Positions 1 to 12,111 of a DNA stretch of 64,000 bases are shown here, piece after piece. Location of the stretch: contig NZ_QCYJ01000085.1 in NCBI RefSeq assembly GCF_003123685.1, forward strand, positions 62,001 to 126,000, read 5' to 3'. Origin of the DNA: Nocardia aurea (lineage in GTDB: Bacteria; Actinomycetota; Actinomycetes; Mycobacteriales; Mycobacteriaceae). Every line of letters starts with the position of its first letter. The stretch's first letter is position 1. Both the position numbers and the translations under genes were made by a program. The notes under the pieces are model-generated. The model was not told where the DNA came from. It did not search any database and saw only the letters and a list, made by a program, of their open reading frames with translations.

Positions 1-1352
1 GTCCACCGTCCGGGATCGGAGCGCTGGAGTTTGTCGACCTCGTCGGGGCCGAGCCAGGGAGCGCATCTGCGCAGATAGGCGGGTACCGACCACAGGTCGG
101 CGATCAGATCGGCCGCTTCGATCATAGTCCACGCGTTGTCCAGGGTCGCGCGCAATTCATCGTTGTGCCGCAACGAGTTCCGCAGTTGTGCCGCCGAGGT
201 GCCACCGTCGTACTTGTCCATCAGGATCGTGATGAGCAGTTCCCAGATCTGCTCGCGCGCTTCGTTGTGCGGGGTACCGGGTTCGGGCGCGTCGAACGCT
301 TCGGTCCAGTCCTCCGGGCTCAGCGGAATATCGGACCAGTCGGTGGCGACCGTCATGCTCTCGCTGGGCGGCTGTTCGTAGAATTTCACGGCCGCTTCGA
401 TCGCCTTCATCATGTCGGCGGACGATTTCAGGCGCGCGACCTCCGGGTCGGATTCGATCGCGGCCGCCGCGCCCTCGGGGACGAGATCGCGCAGCGTGCA
501 CAACTGCACGTTCTCCTCGCCGAGACTGGGCAGCACATCGGCGACATAGGACAGGTAGGGCTCGTGCGGGCCGACGAACAGCACGCGGTGCCGCAGGGCC
601 GGGTCGGAGTAGAGCAGGTAGGCGGTGCGATGCAGGGCGACGACCGTCTTGCCCGTTCCCGGACCACCGTCGACGACCAGCGCGCCGCGCGACCCGGCGC
701 GGATGATCGCGTCCTGATCGGCCTGGATGGTGCCGAGCACATCCCGCATCCGGGCCGACCGATTGCCGCCGAGACTGGCGATGAACGCGGACTGATCGTC
801 GAGCGCGGCATTGCTCTCGAACCCGTCCGGGGTGAACACCTCGTCCCAGTAGTCGCTGATCCGTTCGCGGGACCAGCGATATCTGCGGCGACGCACCAGG
901 CCCATGGGGTTGGCGTGGGTCGCGCCGAAGAACGGTTCGGCGTCGGGGGAGCGCCAATCGATCAGCAGTTGATTCCCCGCGGCGTCGAGCAGCCCCTGTC
1001 GTCCCACATACACCGGCTCCGGGGTGTCCGCGAGGACCATATGCCCCAGGCACAGGTCCACGCCGAAGCGTCGCAGCGAGCGCAGGCGCGAGGTCAGCCG
1101 GTAGATCTCCGCGTCCCGCTCCACCGCCTCCTGTCCCGCGCCGACGGGCGCTTTGCGGGTGAGGTCCAGGCGTCGGGTCAGCTCGGCGATCGACCGCTCG
1201 AGACTTTCCGCGATGGCGGCGAAATGCCGCTCGTCGGTGGCGACGAGTGTCGGGTCGGCCTTGTGGGACAGGTGGTCGGGAAGGTCGAACACACCGGCAG
1301 TCGATGGGCTCGCGTCATCTGTTCCGTTCGACCCATCGGTCGACGACAACAC
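1..1352 (-). CDS. helR: HelR-like RNA polymerase-recycling helicase/ATPase (3' end outside window)
   Basis: This is a UvrD/Rep-like motor of the HelD/HelR family, which removes stalled or rifamycin-bound RNA polymerase from DNA. About 450 N-terminal residues are visible. An N-terminal coiled-coil-like stretch (FDLPDHLSHKADPTL, then AIAESLERSIAELTRRLD) is followed by a Walker A motif GGPGTGKT near residue 227 with the ALHRTAYLLY helix. The GTG at 1352 is a tentative start, with GGAG about 13 nt upstream; a GTG at 1292 is the alternative. HelR rather than plain HelD is inferred from the N-terminal sequence and from the rifamycin-associated element about 65 bp upstream. No reading frame breaks are seen before the left edge. 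Confidence 0.85.
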   Translation of the reverse strand, partial: MLSSTDGSNGTDDASPSTAGVFDLPDHLSHKADPTLVATDERHFAAIAESLERSIAELTRRLDLTRKAPVGAGQEAVERDAEIYRLTSRLRSLRRFGVDLCLGHMVLADTPEPVYVGRQGLLDAAGNQLLIDWRSPDAEPFFGATHANPMGLVRRRRYRWSRERISDYWDEVFTPDGFESNAALDDQSAFIASLGGNRSARMRDVLGTIQADQDAIIRAGSRGALVVDGGPGTGKTVVALHRTAYLLYSDPALRHRVLFVGPHEPYLSYVADVLPSLGEENVQLCTLRDLVPEGAAAAIESDPEVARLKSSADMMKAIEAAVKFYEQPPSESMTVATDWSDIPLSPEDWTEAFDAPEPGTPHNEAREQIWELLITILMDKYDGGTSAAQLRNSLRHNDELRATLDNAWTMIEAADLIADLWSVPAYLRRCAPWLGPDEVDKLQRSDPGRW

Positions 1353-1414
1353 ACGCAATTCGGCACTCCATTTCCGCAGGTAATGGCTTCGGTGGGCCAT
1401 TGTGCGGCATCACC

Positions 1415-1434
1415 GGGGTCTTGCCGCAAGCCCC
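1415..1434 (-). promoter_or_regulatory. Rifamycin-associated element (RAE)
   Basis: On the minus strand this reads GGGGCTTGCGGCAAGACCCC, a near-perfect inverted repeat matching the known RAE that precedes rifamycin-resistance genes (rph, arr, rox, helR) in actinomycetes. It lies about 63-82 bp upstream of the helR start and in its orientation. A TTATAG sequence just upstream on the same strand (about 1444-1449) is a possible -10 element. The RAE is known to mediate rifamycin-induced transcription. Confidence 0.88.
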
Positions 1435-1483
1435 GGGGTGCGCTATAAGTTGGAAGTGGAAGGAGACGTTTTCCGCTCCTCCG

Positions 1484-3867
1484 TCACCGTGCTGTCGACG
1501 CGCCGGTGCCGTGACCCACCTGGATTCCCACCACGCAGGTGTCGTCGTCGGTGTTCGCGTCGCTGTCCCGGAGAACGTGGTCGACGAGATCGTCCAGCGC
1601 TCCGGTGAACCGCGCCGCCTGGTTCAGCAGTCGCTCCACGCAATCGTCCAAGGGCAGATCGCGGCGTTCGATGAGGCCATCGGTGTAGAGCAGCAGGATG
1701 TCGTCGGAGTCGAGTTGGAGTTCGGCTTCCTCGTAGGTCATCTCCGCGACGGCGCCCAGCAGCATTCCGCGAAGTTCGGGTAGCGACGTGGCGACACCGT
1801 CACGCACGAGTACCGGCGGCAGATGCCCCGCCCGAGCCCATCGCAATACCCGTGTCTGCGGATCGTAGAGCCCACACACGGCGGTGGCGTAGAGATCCTC
1901 GGTCAGGTGATGGGTGACGAGATTGAGCCAGGTCAGCATCTGTCCCGGCCCCGCGCCGGTGGTGGCGAGGCCGCGAAGCGCGTTGCGCAGCACGACCATT
2001 CCGGTGGCGGCCTTGATGCCGTGCCCGGTGATGTCGCCGACCGAGACCAGGATCTGCTTGGAGGGCAGCACGATCGCGTCGTACCAGTCGCCACCGACCA
2101 TATGGCTCTGTTCGGCGGGGCGGTAGCGCACCGCGATATGCAGGCCGAACGCCTCGATGGACGGTTGTTTGTCGGGCATGATCGCCTGCTGGAGTTGCCG
2201 CGCCAACCGGCTCTGCTCCGCCGCGTGCTGCTCGGTGTGCGCGAGACGATCCTGGGTCGCCGACAGCGCGACCTCGGTCCAGTGCTGTGCGGAGATGTCC
2301 TGGTAGGCGCCACGCAGGGCGAGCAGGTTCCCGTCGTGGTCGAGAACCGGCTCGGCGACGACCCGGATGTGGCGGGTGTCGCCGCTGGGCCGGATCAGGC
2401 GGAATGCCGCCGAGGCGGGACGGTGGTAGCGCACCAGCGTCCGCACCAGTCGCCGCACCGATTCGGCGTCGTCGCCGTGGACGTGGTCCGGAAGCTGTTC
2501 GAGGGGAACGGGATTCGCCGCGATACCCAGGCCGTGCAGGTCGTAGAGCTGTGTGCTCCAGGTGATCCGGCCGGTGGCGGTGTCCTCCTCGAAACCGCCG
2601 ACGCGTCCGAGGCGCTGAGCGTGTTGCAGCAGCGCCGCCAGCCGAGCCGTCTCGTCCTCCACCCGCCACAGCACCAGCACGCAGTCACCGTCGCGACTGA
2701 TGCTGAGCGCGGCCGAGACCGTCAGCGGTACCTGATCGACGAGCTCGGTCAGCACGACCCGGTCGGCGCGGTAGGTCTCGCCGGTGGCGAAGACGTGCTC
2801 GATCCGTTCGAACAGTCGACCTTCGACCGCGGCCAACGGGTAAGCCTCGAGCAGCAGGGCGCCGTTGACCGCGCCGCGCGCACGCCCCACCGGATCGACG
2901 AAACACGAGTTGACGTGATGGATGCGGAAATCGGTGAGCGCGCCGTCCGCACCGAGGTGCGGCAGCAGCACCAGCGCCGGGTCGAGCAGGCTGTCGGTCA
3001 AGCGGACCAGGTCGGCGACATCGTGCCGATCCGGTTCGCCCACGGCGGACGGATCGGATTCGAGGGTGTGGGCACACAACTCCGCCAACGCCTCCAGTTG
3101 CCGCCGAACGCGGGGTGGTTGCGGTGCCAGCGGTGTCGGCCAGCACATTTCCAGCACCCCGGTCAGCGTGCCGCCGGTGCCCGCCGGGATCGCGACCCGT
3201 CCGCCCGCGCGGTCACCGATCGACGGCAACCCGGCCGTCCGCAGGTCTTCGATCCACTGCGCTTCCCGTCGCATCAGCGCCTGACGGGCGGGCGTGGCGA
3301 CACCGGGCGGCACATAACGCCACCGCTCGGCCTCGTGCCGGTCGATCCCGGCGAAACCCACCAGCGACAGCGAGGAATCCGCGCCGACGGACCAGATCGC
3401 CACCGCCGACGCCCCCAGTGGCGCCAGCGCGTGGTCGAGTATCGACTGGGCCACGCGCTGCGGGTCGCCGGTCGCGAGCACCGCGCTTTCGGCGGTACGC
3501 AGGCGCGATACCGTCGAGGGTTCCCCGGAAGTGGCAGTGCGCAGCGGGAATTCGTCGACCACGGCGCTCAGCGTGTCATCCGCGGCCTGGTTGATCAGAT
3601 CGACGGCCAGTTCCAGCGACGTGACACCGGCCCGCTCGGCCAACCTCTCCAGTTGGCGCGCTGCCTGCGCGGGTCCGCATCGCAGCCGTTCGACCATGAT
3701 GCCCTTGGCCATCTCGATCAGCGCCCGTCCGTCGGCGGTGGCTTGAGCGTGCTGGATCTGCGCACGCAACCGCGCGACGGTGGCCGCGAGACGGGTGACC
3801 GCCGCTTCCGGTACCGGCCCGCCGCTCGGTACCGTCCCCTCCGCCGCGCCGGGTACGTCGAGATCGG

Positions 3868-3871
<4 letters not shown>
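1484..3871 (-). CDS. ANTAR-GAF-PAS-PP2C (SpoIIE/RsbU-type) phosphatase
   Basis: This is a 795-residue soluble signalling protein. Domain order: ANTAR-type RNA-binding domain (about 25-95, with ALIEMAKGIMVERL), GAF (about 125-275), a PAS-like region (about 287-400), a second PAS (about 410-530, ending DISAQHWTE), a short coiled coil and a PP2C/SpoIIE phosphatase (about 560-785). The PP2C metal-binding motifs are intact: GGDWYD near 593, VGDITGHG near 611 and YTDGLIERR near 729. Such phosphatases usually dephosphorylate anti-sigma-factor antagonists. The ATG overlaps the stop of the upstream hybrid kinase (ATGA), so the two are probably translationally coupled. No anti-sigma or antagonist gene is in the window, so its target is unknown. 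Confidence 0.9.
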
Positions 3872-8409
<4,538 letters not shown>

Positions 8410-8810
8410 TACCAAACCTCGTATCGGCAAAAGGGCTTGGAGCGGAATCGATCCGGTCCAGGCGGGAACACCGGCTCCGTCTCGGCGCGTCGGCCCGTGA
8501 AACGGTTATGTACTACTTGTTCCCGGGAAAACCTTACGTGTCCGGCTGCGGCCAGTCCTGACTCGAGCCGAACCGAGTACCCCGAATCGCCGAAACCAAT
8601 CCTGAAGGAGCGTGTCGTGGGCACGATCCCGCCATCGCGTCTCTTCGCTGCCCCCGCTCGAGTCGAAACGAATCCCGTTGTGACGCTCCAGGAGTACGCC
8701 GAACGGTCCGAGTGTGCGTTCCCGGCGGAAGGATCGGTCTGTGAGCACGATCTCATCGCCGACGACGCCCCGGCCGTTGGCGGTTCGGCTGCCAGGGCCG
8801 CCCGGCGGTG
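8410..8810. other. Intergenic stretch between kinase and alarmone synthetase
   Basis: About 400 bp without a well-supported gene. It should carry the kinase promoter on the minus strand and the 3' flank of the alarmone synthetase gene. The only coding candidate is a plus-strand ORF with a good ribosome-binding site starting at 8617, listed separately. Confidence 0.5.
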
Positions 8811-9015
8811 TCAGGTCCGGGGGCTGCGCGCGTGCTCGGTGAGGTACCGGAGGACCTCGTCATCGATTTCGCGCTGCGGACCCAGGTTCCTGCCGTCCAC
8901 CCCGTGCACCTCGGTATGCAACTGCTCCATCCGGCGGTCGAGTTCCGCCGCGGTCGCGGCGGCGCTGGTCAGATCGTCGATGAGCCGCTGCGGGACATCG
9001 CCGTCGTATTTGTAG
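8617..9015 (+). CDS. Possible small hypothetical protein, antisense at its 3' end
   Basis: A GTG at 8617 is preceded by AAGGAG with 6-nt spacing, a good ribosome-binding site, and opens a 132-codon frame. The first half has a plausible mixed composition (RLFAAPARVETNPVV, YAERSECAFPAEGSVCEH). The second half is Ser/Arg/Cys-rich, typical of an antisense shadow, and lies over the 3' end of the alarmone synthetase gene. I recognise no family. It may be a real short protein, a decayed gene or chance. Confidence 0.2.
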   Translation: MGTIPPSRLFAAPARVETNPVVTLQEYAERSECAFPAEGSVCEHDLIADDAPAVGGSAARAARRCQVRGLRACSVRYRRTSSSISRCGPRFLPSTPCTSVCNCSIRRSSSAAVAAALVRSSMSRCGTSPSYL

Positions 9016-9566
9016 AAGATCTTGTGCTCGGTCGTCGCCCAGAAGTCCATGGCGACGGTGCGAACCTGGAGTTCGACCGTCACGTTCAGCGGCCCGGTGG
9101 ACAGGAACACCGGGATCTCGACCAGGGCGTGCAGGCTCTTGTAGCCGTTCGGCTTCGGGTGGGCGATGTAATCCTTGACCGCGATCACCCGCACGTCGTC
9201 CTGCGAGGTCAGCGCCTCGAGCACCCGGTAGGTATCGCTGATGAAGCTACAGGTGACCCGCACCCCCGCGATATCGGTGATGTGCTCGCGCAGAGCGGGC
9301 AGTTCGGGCGCGATGTCCTTGCGGATCGCCTTCTGCAGAATGCTCGTGGGAGATTTCACCCGGGACGTGACGTGTTCGATGGGGTTGTAGTGGTGCAGAT
9401 GCAGGAATTCCTCACGCAGGATCGTCACCTTCGTGAGCAGCTCTTTCACCGCGAACTCGTACTCCATCACGAAACGCGTCATCTCGTCGCGCATCCGGCT
9501 CATGAAGCCGATCATCACCTCGTCCTGCGTCGGCCGATCGCGACAGTCGCCAACCTCTTCCGCCAC
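8811..9566 (-). CDS. Small alarmone synthetase, RelA/SpoT-domain GTP pyrophosphokinase
   Basis: A 251-residue single-domain (p)ppGpp synthetase that transfers pyrophosphate from ATP to GDP or GTP in the stringent response. Synthetase motifs are present: SRVKSPTSILQKAIRK, DIAGVRVTC with the Mg-binding Asp, HPKPNGYKSLHA, and VELQVRT with FWATTEHKIFYKY. There is no HD hydrolase, TGS or ACT domain, so it is of the small-synthetase type rather than long Rel. I chose the GTG at 9566 (upstream GGAAAGGCGAGG) over an in-frame start at 9638 whose extra residues do not look family-like. It stands alone, divergent from the secreted-protein gene at 9774. Confidence 0.88.
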   Translation of the reverse strand: MAEEVGDCRDRPTQDEVMIGFMSRMRDEMTRFVMEYEFAVKELLTKVTILREEFLHLHHYNPIEHVTSRVKSPTSILQKAIRKDIAPELPALREHITDIAGVRVTCSFISDTYRVLEALTSQDDVRVIAVKDYIAHPKPNGYKSLHALVEIPVFLSTGPLNVTVELQVRTVAMDFWATTEHKIFYKYDGDVPQRLIDDLTSAAATAAELDRRMEQLHTEVHGVDGRNLGPQREIDDEVLRYLTEHARSPRT

Positions 9567-9773
9567 GACCTCGCCTTTCCGTCTCGCTGCACAGTCCACC
9601 GGGAACGTGGCCCGTGGGGTGGTCCGTCCCGATGCCATCGACAGTACGCGGCAAATTTCCAGCGCCGCTCACGCGCTGCGGTCCGCACGCACCGATGTGG
9701 CGCGACAACAGGTATGGGTGATACTTCCTGCGCGAAGCTCTACCCGAACCATTGTCGAAACTATTAGGACGTC

Positions 9774-10100
9774 ATGATCAAGCTCTTCTCCGCCGCTCTG
9801 CTGACCGTGGCCGCGGCCGCCGCCATGCAGGTCGCGCCCGCCGCGCCCGCGCACGCGCAGTCCCCGATCTGCGCCAAGGCGGTCGACCTCATCAACGCCG
9901 CGGTCGATATCAGCGGCGGCAACCTCGACGATGCCACCGCGCGTGGTCTGTCCGACCGACTGTCCGGTCTCGCGGTGCTGGCCGGTGGTGAGGAGCAGGC
10001 CGCCATCGTCGGTTACGCCAACGCCTTGGTCGACGACAACATCACCGATCTCGACCCCGCCACCGACGAACTCAATCGCGTCTGCGGCGCCGCGAGCTGA
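9774..10100 (+). CDS. Small secreted protein of unknown function
   Basis: A 108-residue protein with a clear Sec signal peptide: MIKLF start, a hydrophobic Ala/Val core and an APAHA cleavage site near residue 29. The mature part is about 80 residues, mostly polar and helical in character, with two cysteines (PICAKAVDL near its start and RVCGAAS at its end) that could form one disulfide joining the termini. I recognise no family; short Cys-pair secreted proteins of this form are common in Nocardia and mycobacteria. It is followed convergently by the epimerase gene. Confidence 0.7.
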   Translation: MIKLFSAALLTVAAAAAMQVAPAAPAHAQSPICAKAVDLINAAVDISGGNLDDATARGLSDRLSGLAVLAGGEEQAAIVGYANALVDDNITDLDPATDELNRVCGAAS

Positions 10101-10220
10101 GCCGGACGCGGACTACCCGCCGCTGTCGCCGACCGCGCGCAGCATCGCACCCGGCGAAGGATATCCGGCCCTTGTCAGTGCTACCGCTCATGTGTCGGGG
10201 CCGCAGTGGATCGGGTGGAC

Positions 10221-11147
10221 TCACCCTTGGGTTTTCCACCAGGCGACGGTGGCGGCGACCGCCTCGTCCAGGGGCGTGGCTTCCAGGCCGAGGCGGTGTT
10301 CGCTGCGGGTGGAATCGAATTCGATCGGCCCGGCGAGGTGGTAGCTCATCTCGGCCATTTCCCGCATGAGGCCGTTGACCGAGCCGATCGCGCGGATCAT
10401 CCAGGGGGCGAGGGCGGTGACTTTCGGGTCGTCGATTCCGGCGACCTGTCCGATCAGGCCGATCAGTTGACGTTGGGTGATCGCGGGTGCGGTGGGAGCG
10501 TGCAGGAAGGAGTTCCAGAGTTCGCGGTCGGTGGCGGCCCGGATCATGGCGGCGGTCAGATCGGGTACGTAGGTGAAGGAATGGGGGAGGTCGAGCCTGC
10601 CGAGCGCTTTGGCGCGTTTGCCCGCGAGCAGGGGAGCGAAGAGGGTTTCGCCCGCCACGGAGGTGCGGACGTGGGGGCCGAGGAAGTCGGCGGCGGCGAC
10701 GCTCACGGTCGGTGTGGTGTGGGCTTCGCGGGCGCGCAGTAGGGCGACGCGGACCGCTGGTTTGCCGAAATCGGCGTCGCGGGGGAGGTTTTCGGTGATG
10801 CGGCCGGTGACCCTGCCGTAGGAGTAGACGCTTTCGGGGAAGGCGACCACGGTTCCCGCCCGTCCGGCTTCGTCCATGACGAGTTGTTCCATGCCGGGCA
10901 GTTCCTTCCACCAGGTGGCTGCCTCGTATTTCGAGGCGTGCACGCAGTGGTAGACGGCCGCGGCGCCGTCGAAGCGTCCGGCCAGTTGCTCCGGGTCGCT
11001 GATGTCGACGCGTCGACGCTCGACGAGGGGGTGATCGGGGCCGCCGCCGGACCGGGTCAGGACGCGGACCGTGTGACCGGAGGTCGCGAGTTGTTCGGCG
11101 ACGGAGAGCCCGACGGGTCCGGCTCCGATGACGATATGCAGCGACAT
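10221..11147 (-). CDS. NAD(P)-binding epimerase/reductase family protein
   Basis: A 308-residue Rossmann-fold protein of the extended SDR (NAD-dependent epimerase) type. The N-terminal nucleotide-binding motif is VIGAGPVGLSVAEQL. The middle has an atypical catalytic region (FPESVYSYGRV), with Tyr but no obvious canonical YxxxK. The ATG at 11147 starts directly at the Rossmann strand and is preferred to an upstream in-frame start that adds about 57 non-conserved residues. It is divergent from the TetR gene at 11306, and the space between carries two palindromes, so it is probably repressed by that TetR. The substrate is unknown. Confidence 0.82.
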   Translation of the reverse strand: MSLHIVIGAGPVGLSVAEQLATSGHTVRVLTRSGGGPDHPLVERRRVDISDPEQLAGRFDGAAAVYHCVHASKYEAATWWKELPGMEQLVMDEAGRAGTVVAFPESVYSYGRVTGRITENLPRDADFGKPAVRVALLRAREAHTTPTVSVAAADFLGPHVRTSVAGETLFAPLLAGKRAKALGRLDLPHSFTYVPDLTAAMIRAATDRELWNSFLHAPTAPAITQRQLIGLIGQVAGIDDPKVTALAPWMIRAIGSVNGLMREMAEMSYHLAGPIEFDSTRSEHRLGLEATPLDEAVAATVAWWKTQG

Positions 11148-11196
11148 GATTGATCCTTTTCGTTCGTTGCCCCGTTCGGGGGCGGTGATCTCTTTT

Positions 11197-11211
11197 GAGA
11201 GCGACGCTCTC
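11197..11211. promoter_or_regulatory. Palindromic operator 1 (TetR, epimerase side)
   Basis: GAGAGCG-A-CGCTCTC is a perfect 15-bp palindrome, 50 bp upstream of the epimerase start. Its half-site AGAGC matches the second palindrome at 11252-11264, as expected for two sites of one repressor. Confidence 0.6.
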
Positions 11212-11243
11212 TGACGACATCGAGCATGGCCGATGTCCGACGA

Positions 11244-11279
11244 CGTTGTCAAGAGCAGTGCTCTCATTAGTTGACAACG
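11244..11279. promoter_or_regulatory. Nested palindromic operator 2 (TetR autoregulation)
   Basis: AGAGCA-G-TGCTCT (11252-11264) lies inside a wider inverted repeat with CGTTGTCAA and TTGACAACG arms (11244-11252, 11271-11279). A further CGCTCTCT half-site follows at about 11278. The element is 27 bp upstream of the tetR start, so it should overlap its promoter; TTGACA is also a good -35 match. Confidence 0.6.
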
Positions 11280-11305
11280 CTCTCTAGTGCGAGCATGGTG
11301 GTCCC

Positions 11306-12004
11306 ATGCCGACGACACCCCGCTCCCGCGCTCGCGCCCAGACCATGGAGGACATCGTCAGGATCGGCCGCGAACACCTGGCCAGTGACGGCGCGGCGTC
11401 GCTGTCGCTGCGCGCGGTGGCGCGCGACCTGGGTGTGGTGTCCTCGGCGGTGTACCGCTACGTCAGCAGTCGTGACGAATTACTGACGCTGCTCGTCATC
11501 GACGGATACAACGCGCTCGGGGACGCGGTGGACGCCGCGCTCGCCGACGCCCCGGACGATCCGGCGCTGCGGCTGCGGGTGCTCGGCCGCGCGGTACTGC
11601 ACTGGGCGCGCGCCGAAACGGCAAGGTACGGATTGCTTTTCGGCACACCGGTGCCCGGGTATGCCGCGCCCGCCGAGCAGACCGTCGAACCCGGCACTCG
11701 CGTGATCGTCGCCATGCAGGCACTCTTCGCCGACGCCTACGCGCGGGGTTTGCTGACTCCGCCCGATCCGCTGCCGCGACTGTCGGGTCCGTTGGCCGCG
11801 AGCTTCGCCGCGATCCGGTCGGAATTCGGTCTCGACGTACCGGATTGGCTGATGGCCAGGGGGGTGACGGTGTGGCCCGCCCTCTTCGGCGCGGTCACCT
11901 TCGACGTCTTCGACCAGTACGGCACCGAGACCTTCGCCGATCGCGACGAACTCTTCGAGCTGCAACTCGACGGATTCCTGGACATGCTCGGTTTCGGTCG
12001 CTGA
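11306..12004 (+). CDS. TetR/AcrR-family repressor
   Basis: A 232-residue one-component regulator. The N-terminal TetR helix-turn-helix spans about 15-60 (SLRAVARDLGVVSSAVYRYV, then SSRDELL), followed by an all-helical ligand-binding and dimerisation domain of the WHG/TetR_C type. It is transcribed away from the epimerase gene at 10221-11147, with palindromic sites between, so it probably represses both genes. The inducer cannot be told from sequence. Confidence 0.9.
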   Translation: MPTTPRSRARAQTMEDIVRIGREHLASDGAASLSLRAVARDLGVVSSAVYRYVSSRDELLTLLVIDGYNALGDAVDAALADAPDDPALRLRVLGRAVLHWARAETARYGLLFGTPVPGYAAPAEQTVEPGTRVIVAMQALFADAYARGLLTPPDPLPRLSGPLAASFAAIRSEFGLDVPDWLMARGVTVWPALFGAVTFDVFDQYGTETFADRDELFELQLDGFLDMLGFGR

Positions 12005-12111
12005 ATCGCGACACTCGGTGATTGCCTGTTGCCCGGAGGTGTACGCGCCGTTACAGTTACCCGCCAGTAGGTAGGCGATGTCGTCGGTGACATCGGAACG
12101 AGTGGGGACTC

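Noticed and set aside
165-1448. A 427-codon plus-strand ORF over helR
   Set aside because: Antisense shadow; the helR frame on the minus strand runs off the left edge and is the coding one.
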